NCBI RefSeq assembly: GCF_000003815.2
Contig: NC_049993.1
Location: 3,598,740-3,662,739, forward strand
DNA: 64,000 nucleotides
Origin: Branchiostoma floridae
Lineage: Eukaryota > Chordata > Leptocardii > Amphioxiformes > Branchiostomatidae
Direction: 5' to 3'
Below are positions 24,701 to 35,800 of this stretch, one piece after another (the first letter of the stretch is position 1; each line of letters begins with the position of its first letter). The position numbers were made by a program, and so were the translations under genes. The notes below the pieces were generated by a model. That model was not told the origin of the DNA. It saw only the letters and a program-made list of their open reading frames with translations, and did no database searches.

Positions 24701-27700
24701 TATGAAGAGGTTTGAGCTATGGCGAAGCTTTAATCAATATCTCCTGTCAATAATATCACAATTATAATGTGCCTCTGCTCCGCTTCTGTGTTTAAGCAAG
24801 CAATCCAAGCATTGGCGAAACCGGTCGAGCCTGATGAAGAAACGGCCAACAATCCAAACATACAAAATGGTCTTACATATCGGATTGCCTCAAGACTAAG
24901 CATCATATTCAAAGGTTTATCAATATATAATGTTTTGTAATTTTAAATGTTAATTTGGCCTGGCATGTGTAAAAAATCAATATACTGTTTTATCTATTTA
25001 TTTACGCTTGAGGTCTAATCAAGTTGACTTTATAAAAAGAACTAGTATGTAAGCTTTATTAGCCTAGTAGTATTATTCATTTTTTATTCAGTAAGTGTTC
25101 TGTAATATTGACGTAGTAGGAAGTTTGCTTGTTATTCAACAAAACTAATGATGAAATGGATAATTGCATAGGTAAGTGACGTTTCTGACATTCAGGTTCA
25201 AAACCGCGATAAAAGACAAAAGAAAACTTTAGATTCCTTATGGTACATCTTAAACATTCAGTGTGCCATAAACATAGCTTAGCTCTTGAGAAAATGTGCT
25301 TTAATGACATACTCTATTTAAATCTTACCAATAAGGTTACTAGGAATAGTTTTGTGTTTTACAGGACGAATATTGGACAAACGGTATTTCTGTGCAGTTG
25401 GCATAGCAGCTTGCTTACGTTTCTGTGTCTGTCAGACACCTTCCTCAGAGCTTTAGATGTTTTCCTCAGATGTCTAATAGACACCAAAACGTCACCATCA
25501 CGACTATTGTTGTCACTGAGATGTCAATGTCCCATCGAGTCAACGTGAATGTAAGTTTTTGAACATTATGTATCATGGACGTAAGTCCTGTTAACATAGA
25601 TGCAGGTTCAGTGGAGATGGATTTAAGTTCTGTGAACATGGATGCAAGTCATGGATGTAAGTCCCATGAACATGGATGTATATGCTTGGCACATAGATGT
25701 AAGTCCTGCGAACATGGATATAAGTCCTGTGGAGATGGATAAAAGTCCTCTGGACATGGATGTGAGTCTAGGTCCTGTGACCATGAATGCAAGTCCTGTG
25801 GAGATGGATGCAAGTCCTCCAAACATATATGTTATTCCCGCCAACATGGATGTTAGTCCCGTCAACATAGATGTGAGTCCTGTCAACATGGACTTAAGTT
25901 CTTTGGACATAGAGGTAAGTCTCGTGAACATTAATGTGAGTCCTGTGAACATGGATATAAGTCTTGTGGAGATGGATCAAAGTCCTTTCTTTCGTTTTAT
26001 TATTAAAGGCACTGTGGCGTTTCAAGGACAGGAACTCATTAGCATACAGTTTCAATGACAACTCAACCGCACAAGGACTTTTCAAGCGGATCAAACCTGT
26101 CACCAACGATGTGAGAGGATTTTGGAACACATCATTGTCAACTCCGAAAATAATTTCATCAGGTTGGTATAATATAGGACATAGGAGATTTCTTGTACAC
26201 AACCAGGTTGAACTTACTTGCTTACGTTTTGGTGTCTATTAGACATCTGAGGAAAACATCTAAAGCTCTGAGGAAGGTGTCTGACAGACACAGAAACGTA
26301 AGCAAGTAAGTTCAACCTGGTTGTGTACAAGAATTCTCCTATGTCCATCATTGTTAACGGCAGGATCTATGGAAGGTAGGCCTTTCCGTTGAAAATATGG
26401 GCTATTATACTTGCTCAAACATTTCACCAGTTTTTGGGTGCTATACTCTAATGTTTCAATTTGGATTGTGGGCTTCTGCTTATTTCGTATGATCTTTATG
26501 CCTCTGGTATTAGCAGAGCACAAAAACGTCAAACTAGTATAGTCTAATGATACAAAATCATATACAAAATGAATGTTCATAGTTGTGACCCTTACTCAGT
26601 GCCTTGGATAAGTATATTCAAAATTCAGCCATTGGCAGGGTGTTGCAGTTTATTTCTTTTTACAATTTTGATATGTCTATGGAGATCCGCGAGAGCAAGA
26701 ACAGACCACACTTACCCTTGAACCACCAGATACTTAACTGACGACTTTTACTAGCACTCAGGACCTTTTACCAGCAAGCTTTGTTAAAGGTAAACACGGT
26801 TATATCATATATATATACTATGAAGAATAAAATGTAGTTGGTGTGGTATACTGCCCGAAGTAAGCGTTCCTTGTACCAGGTCGACCATCTGTCCTTCTAG
26901 ACTTTTTGCCCTGTAAGCGTATTTACATAAGTGTGCAGCAGTAGTGTAATGATGTAGTGAAGAAAGCTAACCTTAACATTATTTTATATTCTATTACATT
27001 AAAGATCCCCCTGTACTTATTTTCTGATTTGTGATGTATTCTCGCTCAGCTAAAGAGGCAGTCACACAAACTATCCGAAATCACACCCCATTTACTTAGT
27101 TGTCAACGAAGTGATGCATACAATTACAGGGAGTATGGACAATTTATGTAACGTAACAATCTAAAACACAATACAGATTCCGGAGAGGAGCGACTATCAA
27201 CAACAAGCCTTGTACCAGCAGAAGTTGGACAGATAACGACTGGTAGGACTCCATTGGTACAAAGAAATGGGAAAGGTAGACATTTTGTTCTTTCAATCAA
27301 AATGTATTTCTATCTTGCTTACGTTTCGATGTCTCTCAGACACCTTCGTCAGGGCTTCTCATTGGAGTTCTGCTTCTCACCGCTATATGTAGCCGATGTA
27401 GGTGGCGCTTTTGCGGTGAAAAAACAATCACAAACGTGTATCCCCCTCGTGCCGGTTCATCACTGGGGTTGACTGTCTTATTCTAAGCGCAAAAGTGCCA
27501 CCTACATCGGCTACATATAGCGGTTAGAAGCAGAACTCCAGTGAGAAGCTCTGACGAAGGTGTCTGAGAGACATCGAAACGTATTACTAAGCAAAGTACC
27601 TGCTGGTTGTGTAAAAATAATTCTCCTATATCCTATATTCTACAAACCTGATGAACCTTAATTACGGATGTATTCCTATCTGTTCTTCATTGTTGAGCCG

Positions 27701-28992
27701 TAAAGAAAACATACTGATCAGTGATGTGTTAGCGGTGAACCGGCTTGTCTTCGCGATTGGTGAAACCTCGCATTTAAAATCAACCTTATACTTGGCGACA
27801 AATGCACGCCACAACCTGATCAGAAAACTGACAGGTACTTTCTTGGTATCCGACAGTATAAAGGGCTTCGGAAACAGGCCAACGATACACCCCCTACGAG
27901 AACCGGTGCAAATGTGACCAAAGCATAAGGGGGTCCCATTTTTCTTGTACTAACAAAAATTGTACTGGAAATTAAAAAAGGAATCTACATGACTGCTATT
28001 ACATACTCATTTTTTTACTTTCTTTGCTCCGTTTCATCGCTAATACAAGAGCTATCCATGAAAAGAGATTATAGATTCGAAAATAACACCTCCTTCTAAA
28101 GTTTAGGGTTCCTTTAATGCATTACTTTTGTTTCAGAGTCCCTATCTGCCTGGTCGGTGTCCTCCCAGCATTCACTTCATTCAGCAGACCGTGCTGATAT
28201 CAACTCTCGCGAGACTGCCAATAAAGCTGGCGTATGGGCAGCAGCAACCAACGACCAGGACCAATGGCTGATGAGGGACCTGGGCGAGGTGAAAGCCGTG
28301 ACAGGCATAATCACCAAAGGCAGAGACTACAGCCCTGATTGGCCGTATGGACCACATGACCAATACGTCACCTCATACGTCATTTCATACGGCGTCCAAA
28401 ATGGCGATGAGAAGTTCTATGTCAATGCGGACAACGAAACTGTCCTATGTACTCTCTTTTACTTCTATTCTAAATATACCACTGCGTATGGTTTCGCGAT
28501 GGTGCGAAAGTTTTCACGCATATGTGTGGAATACTATTTTCTTACAAACCATGGCCGCCTTTGTTATGCTTATCATCCCCAAAGGTACGTACACACCAAA
28601 AATATGAAAATTCGCAAACCTCTTCTCGAGTAAACTCTACGGGGCTCATTATCAAACTTGACCTTCGTTTTGCCGACCCCTACCTACTTACCAGATATCA
28701 TCAGGATCCATCGAAGGCTTCTCGAGTTATATTGTTCACAGACAGACAGACGTACAAGCCTTAAACATAACCTTAGCCACTTTGGCAAAGGTAAAAAGGC
28801 CCACTGCACTTTCTAACAAGTTGCCCAAAACTTTGCCGCAGGTTTTTACAGGGACCTCTGACCGCAACACGGAGGTCCGTCATGACTTCAGGGACTGTAG
28901 CGGCCCTGATATTCTCAAGGCGCGCTTCATCAAAATCCATCCCCTACCCTGGCATGGGTGGATCTCTATGCGGATGAAGATCGTAACATATG
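21752..28992 (+). CDS. Protein with an F5/8 type C (discoidin) domain, partial gene model
   Basis: The certain part is two exons, 28137-28441 and 28842-28992. They encode most of an F5/8 type C domain: SLSAWSVSSQHS..., WLMRDLGEVKAVTGIITKGR, then VFTGTSDRNTEVRHDF, ARFIKIHPLPWHGWISMRM. Such domains bind glycans or phospholipids in extracellular proteins. The usual start (Cys, LGMESG) and the final GC are missing, so exons lie on both sides. Three upstream exons fit in phase 1: 21752-22139 (ATG, 129 codons, charged, with PPPPSRS and YYDNVNP), 23451-23492 and 27177-27275, ending SKG, GKG and GKG/E. Their open frames and good donors suggest a cytoplasmic N-terminal tail, but no transmembrane exon was found. 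The donor after 28441 (GTCCTA) is weak. The domain is near certain; the 5' exons are inference and may be another gene. Confidence 0.5.
22184..22537. repeat. Fold-back element E1 with hammerhead-like cores in both arms
   Basis: A ~350-bp inverted repeat: TATAGTAAGGTTTTTTATGC... at the left and the complementary CCTGGTTGTACC...TATATGGTA at the right. Near each end is a block matching the hammerhead ribozyme core: CTGATGA, a short stem, then GAAAC, at 22452-22481 (plus) and 22231-22258 (minus). The middle carries GGTGGCGCTGCAGCAGC and its complement. It lies within an intron of the F5/8 gene model. Confidence 0.65.
24509..24617. repeat. Near-perfect 109-bp hairpin
   Basis: Arms 24509-24558 and 24568-24617 are reverse complements with about three mismatches in 50, around a 9-base loop TCTAACCAC. 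The arms begin TAGCCTGAGTACCATCC. The surrounding repeat occurs without the hairpin near 30720-30745, and GCAGG appears on both sides, as expected of an insertion. Confidence 0.8.
25371..25511 (-). repeat. Partial fold-back element of the hammerhead-like family
   Basis: TTGCTTACGTTTCTGTGTCTGTCAGACACC (cut here into TTGCTTACGTTTC and GTCTGTCAGACACC) followed by TTCCTCAGAGCTTTAGATG and TTCCTCAGATGTC matches the centre of element E2 at 26177-26346 in reverse orientation. The outer arms are missing. Confidence 0.55.
25560..25985. repeat. Minisatellite, ~21-bp unit
   Basis: About 20 imperfect units of the type AACATGGATGTAAGTCCTGT. Because 21 is a multiple of three, both strands stay open (plus frame MDVSPVN repeats, minus frame TSMFTGL repeats). 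The open frames are a by-product of the unit length, with no splice or start support. Some units have GAGATGG in place of AACATGG. Confidence 0.85.
26177..26346. repeat. Fold-back element E2, minimal form
   Basis: A 170-bp inverted repeat: GGACATAGGAGA...TTGTACACAACCAGG at the left, its complement ending CTCCTATGTCC at the right. It consists of little more than the two terminal arms of the family. The plus arm carries CTGAGGA...GAAAC at 26268-26297. Confidence 0.75.
27311..27640. repeat. Fold-back element E3 with hammerhead-like cores
   Basis: Both arms carry CTGACGA, a 7-bp stem (GGTGTCT/AGACATC) with a GAG loop, then GAAAC: plus 27551-27580, minus 27323-27352. Inner arms TATATGTAGCCGATGTAGG and GTGGCGCTTTTGCGGTG are mirrored. 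It shares TATAGGAGAATT-type ends with E2 and E4. Confidence 0.7.
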
Positions 28993-29574
28993 GTAAGAGA
29001 CACGTCAAACATTATTCTACGTAATATGTAAAATACAACACGCTGCATTCTGTATCACCGAATAAAACCACAGAGTGAGCGAAATGAAAACAAGGTAAAA
29101 CCATGTAGTGAATAGTGATTATACATAATAACCTATGGAGTTATTCCTTGTGTAATACCTATGATGGCTAAAATACTAGCCTCAACCTCATTGAGCTTGT
29201 CAGGTGTATTCATACCATTACATGTGTGAAAGAAGACACGTGTACTTTTTATTACCTCCTTTGCTTTTTATTACCTCCTTTATATGTCTCTAGATTGTAG
29301 ACATACTTGTTTGGACTTACCTGTGCTGGCCAAGTGTACTCTAACTTATGCGATATGAGACACGTTTTATCACTACATGTGCTATAGTTGTAGATTGTAG
29401 AAACTCTATTCCTATTATACTAAACAAATGTACGTTAACTCGTGTGTTAATGGGCACTTAGAACTATGTATTACTACTTGTACAATAGCTATAGATTATG
29501 AAAATAATTCGTTTTTGACAAATTTACTATTGGTTTTAAGAATAAAGCTTTAAAATAAAAAGAATGAAAAACGC
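28993..29574. other. No gene recognised; expected site of the next F5/8 gene exon
   Basis: The donor at 28993 (GTAAGA, phase 1) requires a further exon, but no acceptor followed by a recognisable discoidin ending was found here. Confidence 0.4.
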
Positions 29575-30317
29575 AGACAATAGACTGGTTTATTGGTTGA
29601 ACACTTCTGGCAGCCAAAAGGCTGAATTGTGAGATTCACAGTTACAAGTTTTTTACAAGCACTACAGGTGAATACATCAATCGCCTTATATACATTTGTA
29701 GCCAATTTATAATCATGATAAAATACAATAATAATTACACATCAATTAAAATAAAAGTTATTCACTGCTGTTCAAGAGCTTGACAATGTAAGGTAATGGA
29801 CTTCGGGCATATCGTTTTGTGCGTGCTGGTATGGTGTCAATTTTGTTTGTTTGTCTCGTTTTCCTCCCCGTGACTTCCCCTCTTGTGCATGGTAGCCAAG
29901 TGTGGTACAGGTTTGACTTGGCCAGCTTCTTTCCAAACTCTCATAGAGGCTCTGTAACTTTAGTGCTTTGCAGGACTGCTCATATGAGAGGGTACATGTA
30001 TGTCCTAGAATGATTCTAGTTGCCCGTCGTTGGATTCTTTCGATCTTCTTGTGTTGTGTGTTCGTAAGGCCAGGGTGCCAAACAGGGGCAGCGTATTCCA
30101 GGACGGGACGAATGAAGCAGGTGTATACAGTCACTAGGTCTTCCACGGGTACGTTAAACTGTCGGAGTCGGCAAAGAAGGTACAGTCTCTGACCTCCTTT
30201 CTTTGTTATGTCCTTTGTTAAGCCCATAACTTCACCTCCATTTTGTCGTTGAGGTGATTTTGCCTTTTTTTGCAGAATATGTATGGAAATAAAATTACGG
30301 AATTCTATAATTGCCAA
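29575..30317 (-). pseudogene. LINE 3' region with reverse-transcriptase C-terminus
   Basis: An open minus frame (stop at 29772) includes KKGGQRLYLLCRLRQFNV, then DLVTVYTCFIRPVLEYAAPV and WHPGLTNTQHKKIERIQRRA. This is the palm/thumb end of a CR1/L2-like reverse transcriptase (SQRLYLLRRL, RPVLEYAxPVW, IERIQRRAxRII). The 200 bp after the stop looks like its 3' UTR. The 5' part is absent, so it is a 5'-truncated copy. Confidence 0.75.
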
Positions 30318-31096
30318 GTTGCTTAGTTATGCTTTTTATTCTTTGACAAAGGATTCCATAGGAAATGTATGTATTTTAAACACAGATCCTGAAAAGGAAC
30401 AACTGATTGTTGCAAGGTCGGCAATTAATGTGTGACTTCTGCTAGTGGTTAGTAAACAAATATACTTATTTACTGTCATATATCAAATACTCTGTTTTAA
30501 CCCTCTTTAGACGTGGAGGAGGGGGTCTTTTGAAGCCTGTGCCAACTTTAATGTCTCACGCTAGAGTCAACAAATTTGATGTCTTCTCTTGAAATTTGGT
30601 TCGGACAACTTGTTTATCATCCCTTAAAATTAGCAGCTACATGATATTTCAAAGATCACTTATTCTATATTTTGATGTCTTTTGCGACTGTTTGCTGACA
30701 AAAAAATATTCTTTTTTTTTAAATTCAAGCAGGCGGACCAAAGATGGCGTACCGAAACTGACATCATGAATATGAATGATTTTATAAAACGTAATTTAGC
30801 TTGCTTTCGACAACATAAGTCAAAGCAGACTTTTTTTATTCTGTTATCTACACTGAGTCTTGCTGTTAAATATGTGTCGCAGATTGCAGTTTTCTGTGAA
30901 TACCCCCTTTTCACGGTTCTAGCCAATACGTCATAATGACGTCATATAACGCGATAATGTCTTTAAAGTTCTTACAACTCCCATTTTTCAGAAATCCTAT
31001 TTCATGATAGGCATTCAACAAATAGATTTATACTTTTTTTTCATTCCGTATATGCATTGTAGTCACTAAAAGTACACCCGACACGCACTTACACTA

Positions 31097-31597
31097 CTGA
31101 ACGACCTGCTACCTGAGTCCTACGTACACGGCCGAGAAACATGTCTATCAACATCCCAACATAATGCCGCACTAAAACCTGTCAAGTCAACCTCCTCCTG
31201 TCACACACACACACAAAAAACATTTCTTTCTGCTACCGTTGAGCTATGGAACTGCCTCCCACAGGACATTACTAGATACTCACAGAACTTCAGACGAAAA
31301 GTAAATGCCCACCTTACGGCTACACGCCAGCATGCTGTATTATAAAATGTTACTGGGTTCAGCATAGCTGACGGGACGGGACGGGAGACCTGGCGCATAT
31401 GAAAGGGTATGTCACCCCGTAAGGGGCGGTATAACCCCGTCGTGTGTAAACATGTGCGAACATGTGCGATCACGTCGACCGATGATGTATGTTCGTCTGT
31501 ATCTCTGTGGATCTGCCGCTACCAGCCCAAAGCTGCCTAGGTAGATCCGTGTAATGAGTTGTATCATTGGCAAATAAATAAATAAATAAATAAATAG
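31097..31597 (+). pseudogene. LINE 3' remnant with AAAT tandem tail
   Basis: A frame from 31097 to a TAA at 31343-31345 reads LNDLLPESYVHGRE, then SATVELWNCLPQDITRYSQ and NFRRKVNAHL, another CR1/L2-type RT C-terminus. About 220 bp of 3' UTR follows and ends in AAATAAATAAATAAATAAAT at 31571-31596. A small CA expansion interrupts the coding part. Confidence 0.65.
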
Positions 31598-32254
31598 CTG
31601 CTAATGATGAGGTTGAGGACACAGCATAGATAAAACAAGAAAATACTTTGTAAAAAGGCAGAGCATGATGGTGAGCATGAAATGGTGTAATGCTAGGTCA
31701 TTTATATATTATTTTTGTTTTTTATTTCAACCGTTATTAACATTCACATGATATTGTACAGGCGGTACAACAAATACATGATAATACATAAAAAGGCAAT
31801 TATGATCAAGATGTGTTCATGAGATTACAAAGATTGTTATCTATTTCTATAGTGTTATCTAACCTGTTTCTAAAATACGAAACTAATTACAGTACATCAT
31901 TTCTCATGCTACTCAAAAGTAGACTACCCAAATCATTTGAAAGAATTTTGTCTTGGCTTTCAACTTCCACATTAGTCACAATGAATTTCTGTGTATGCAC
32001 AATGTTAACCGTGATCTGGGGTAAACTTTGTGAACAACTACAGGCGACCATACGTAATACAAAATGTCATACCATGCAAGTACTCCATCTCCCACTATAT
32101 ATAGCTAAATATTTCTTAAGATTTACTAGTCACGTGCCGAGCATAATCTTCTAAGCAGTATGAACCTTTAATATATTGTACAGTCGATTCCACATTATCA
32201 TGAGGGTGTTTCTTGCCTTTTGTACTAACATTTTGGAACACTTTGTTTGTTTGT

Positions 32255-32260
32255 TTTATT
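32255..32260 (-). promoter_or_regulatory. Possible polyadenylation signal of the SLC17-type gene
   Basis: AATAAA on the minus strand about 95 bp after the stop codon at 32354. Confidence 0.45.
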
Positions 32261-32353
32261 ACAATATTATAATTGTATTGTAACACTCTAACTGTGATAA
32301 TTAACTGTTTAGAACTTTTTTGTAGCATTTTGTGCAAACAATTGCCCTCGTTT

Positions 32354-32753
32354 TCATTTCAGAACTAATGGTATTTTCTCATCACCGATTTTACTTCCAT
32401 TTCGTTGGATTTTATCGCCATCTTGACCTTGTAAAGACAGCACGGCCCAGGAGTATTCCTCCCCGCTCCCGAAGACTAGAAATATCAACCCGGTTGCGGC
32501 GAACACACAGGCCTTGATCAGGACAACACGGGACCACTCCTGAAGTGTCTGCAAAATTCAATAGTCACTTTAAATTACAATATGCATTGATTTCCATTAC
32601 CCCCGCTCTGGGGATGTCGAGTTCACATTAGTATGTGTTTGTGTGTATGTTTGTGTGTGTTTGTGTGTGTGTGCTTGTGTGCGTGTGCTTGTGTGTGCTT
32701 GTGTGTGTGTGTGCGTATGTGTTTGTTTGTGTGTGTGCTTGTGTGTGTGCGTA

Positions 32754-32791
<38 letters not shown>

Positions 32792-32805
32792 TGTCTGTGT
32801 GCGTG

Positions 32806-32836
<31 letters not shown>

Positions 32837-35800
32837 CTGTGTTTGTGTGTGTGTGATGGTGCGCGCGTGTGTGTGTCCGTGTGGGTGGGTGTCTGTATGT
32901 GTGTGTGCGTGTGGGGGAGGGGGAATTTCCCGGGACAAAAGTATCGATCGTACGAGAGAGCCAGATGGCAGACTTATCATAATATGCAAATAGATTTTGC
33001 AGCTCCCGGCATTCAGCCTTCAAATGTTTACATTTGTTCTGTAACATCCAATTGAAATTGTGATTAGATCTAGAATTAAACATGTTGTTTTTTATTGCCC
33101 ATGAAGATGCTTTGAACCCATTATACAAAATTTGTTTTAGACCATACATTACAAACTTTACTTTGTAGACTAGTGGCAGAACAATGTTAAGCATATGATA
33201 TAGGAGAACTCTTTTTACACAATCAGCAGATACTTACATTGCTCACGTTTCGATGTCTCTCAGACACCTTCGTCATCTCTGGAGCTTCTAACTGCAACTC
33301 TGCTTTTCACTCTCATGATAAACCGGGACGAAGGGGGATACAAGTTTAGCCACGTTTGGGATTGTTTTCTCACCGCAAAAGCGCCACCTACATCAGCTAC
33401 ATATAGCGGTGAGAAGCAGAACTCCAGTCAGAAGCTCTGACGAAGGTGTCTAAAAGACATCGAAACGTAAGCAATGTACCTGCTGGTTGTGTAAAATGAA
33501 TTCTCCTATATCCTATAAGGTAACAGCTTGATAAAATTATTTTTCGGAATGTTAAGCATTCTCAGTCCAAACACATCACAACACCTCTTTCCATATATTT
33601 TATACATACCTTATGCAAAGTAAGTGCTGTTACCAGCAATGGAAATGTCAGGCCCACGATACGACATGTAACTCGGCAGATCCCTGATATCACGCTGGCG
33701 TATCGGGGAGCGATATCAAAGGCGTTTGCATCAGCAACTGTGGACGGCAAACAAAACAGATGTACTCCGATCAAAATTGACGAATTAAGGATTGTGTTCT
33801 CTTGATTAACCTTTAATCTTAAAGAAGTGTTGATGTCCTTATTTCAATGATTTCAGTCTTCAAGTCGAAAAAATAGCTATGATGACTTGGTCATGGGGTT
33901 GGGGTAACGTATAGGCGATCAACACCCGACAGTGCAATGTAGTCGGCAAGCACCTGTGGAGTAGAGAACGCTAAAATGTGTTGTTTTTGACTGTATGGGT
34001 TTATAGGTAAATACTAGTAGGTGTTGCTGAGACATCAAATATTACTTTGTGGTGCCCCTAGAGGTTGTTAATATATTGCAGTAGAACGTCAGGTTTTATG
34101 TTCTACGTTAAGTTATGGTAAGTCCAATATGGTTACGTCTGATTCTCACTGGCCGATCCGGCAGCTGTTTATCCAGATCATATCGCCAAGCATGCCATTG
34201 TCTGACCTTACGTCCATTTTTAAATATTAAGATCCTGGTGAAGTCCCAACACAGAAATCACAAGGAGTCCGGCATGTAAATGAAAAAAAAAACACAAAAA
34301 AAACTACCCAGTAGGGCATCAGCTTAGAATATTATCACTAGGTAATAATGATTATCACCAGGTGCATTTTGCCCGCCAGTAGGTACCCTAATTATGAGTA
34401 ATGAGGGGGCACCTCCTCGAGCACGGGACCCCCGTCGGTTTTACGTCCCTCCCGGAAGACGATTTCGTGGAAAGATTCGTGAGGCTACAGCAATCCAGTC
34501 GTCCTTGGTTGGGGGTCTCCCGTCCAAGAACTATCCGAACCGCGCGTTGCATATCAATAACTCCCGAGATCGAGGGATCGGGTGTACCAACGCGCCATGC
34601 GGTCGTAGCGTCAAGCATAAACATCCTACAAAAACCTACCAGCTGCCCTGGCTGCAGAACACCCAAAGCCCACAGCGACAAAACAGGCTGCCACGATAGG
34701 GTTGGAGGTAAAGGCCGCCGTGAATAGGCACCCAGAAACGCACAGACAAGCTGTATGGAGTAGAGGAAGGTCCTATTGCTTGTTGGTTGTAGTTGATTCT
34801 ATCGGCAACATCTGAGCGTTTCCACACTAAAATATTCAGACTACAGAACTATTAATTAGCGATTGGATATTGTTAATAAGGTGTTGAAATGTTGGAAACC
34901 ATTACGGCATACGACAATGACTGCTTTCTCGCATTTTTTAAATGCTATTCATTGATAAAAGGCCCCATAAAAACATAAATTCCAACAAGAACTTATCAAT
35001 ACAAAATGTTAAACGTACCAGTGACAGCCATAGCCTTTCTTGCAATAGTCGTAGAGACATACTTGCAGAGTAAGTTCCCAATGAGAGCGACAAGCGGCTC
35101 TATAGCTCCAAATATCAGTATGGGAACTCCAGCTAGGACGCCCGTCTATGAGCATAAAAAGTTGGGATACCTAGTATATTACTGTCTCCGAAAAAAGAAG
35201 TCGTACCCAATAAGTTAGAATGTAGCATTAACTTTTCGACTGAGTAAACACATCTATCACCAACTATTAGGTCACAGGCAAAAATTTGCATCTTATTAAG
35301 CTGTATTTGACAATAGCATAGGAATATGAGTATAAAGTATTTTTTTTTAATTATCCTTTTCTTTCCGTTATCCTGTCAAATCTTAAAATTGATTTGTCTT
35401 TGTCATTATTGGTCCAATTGACCTGGGCCAATCCCTCGTTTTCTTCATTTGTTTCATATACACCTGAACAAAAAGTTTTTGAGGCTATTTCAAGATAGAC
35501 CAATGATATACCCCCCCCCCCCCCCAACCCGGGCTGTGGCATTGCAACGAAACGACCTGGAATAAGTCAGTACAATTAAATAAAAAACAGGGTAGTATAT
35601 GTATCCGGGCAGTATATGTGTCTATGCCATGGATAACTAGAGCTTAAAATCAATCACATTAATATCAAGATTTTTTTTTTAACTAGATACGCCAGCTAGA
35701 AGAAACATGAACAATTCTTACCAGTTCTATCTTAGTTCCAAAGCTTTGGTTCAAGTACAGTGGTAGAAGGTTTGGGTCCCAAACGTAAGCCGCTACTTGT

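Noticed and set aside
25642-26058. 138-codon frame with MDVSPVN repeats
   Set aside because: A 21-bp minisatellite keeps the frame open; no start context or splice support.
28157-28633. 158-codon frame as one continuous coding exon
   Set aside because: Discoidin similarity stops at 28441; the rest is intron read-through with no similarity.
32597-33194. Long open frames rich in H/T or C/V on both strands
   Set aside because: They are translations of the TG/CA microsatellite, with no splice sites or motifs.
34394-34727. Plus-strand frames of about 100 codons
   Set aside because: Opposite strand of SLC17 exon 9 and its intron.
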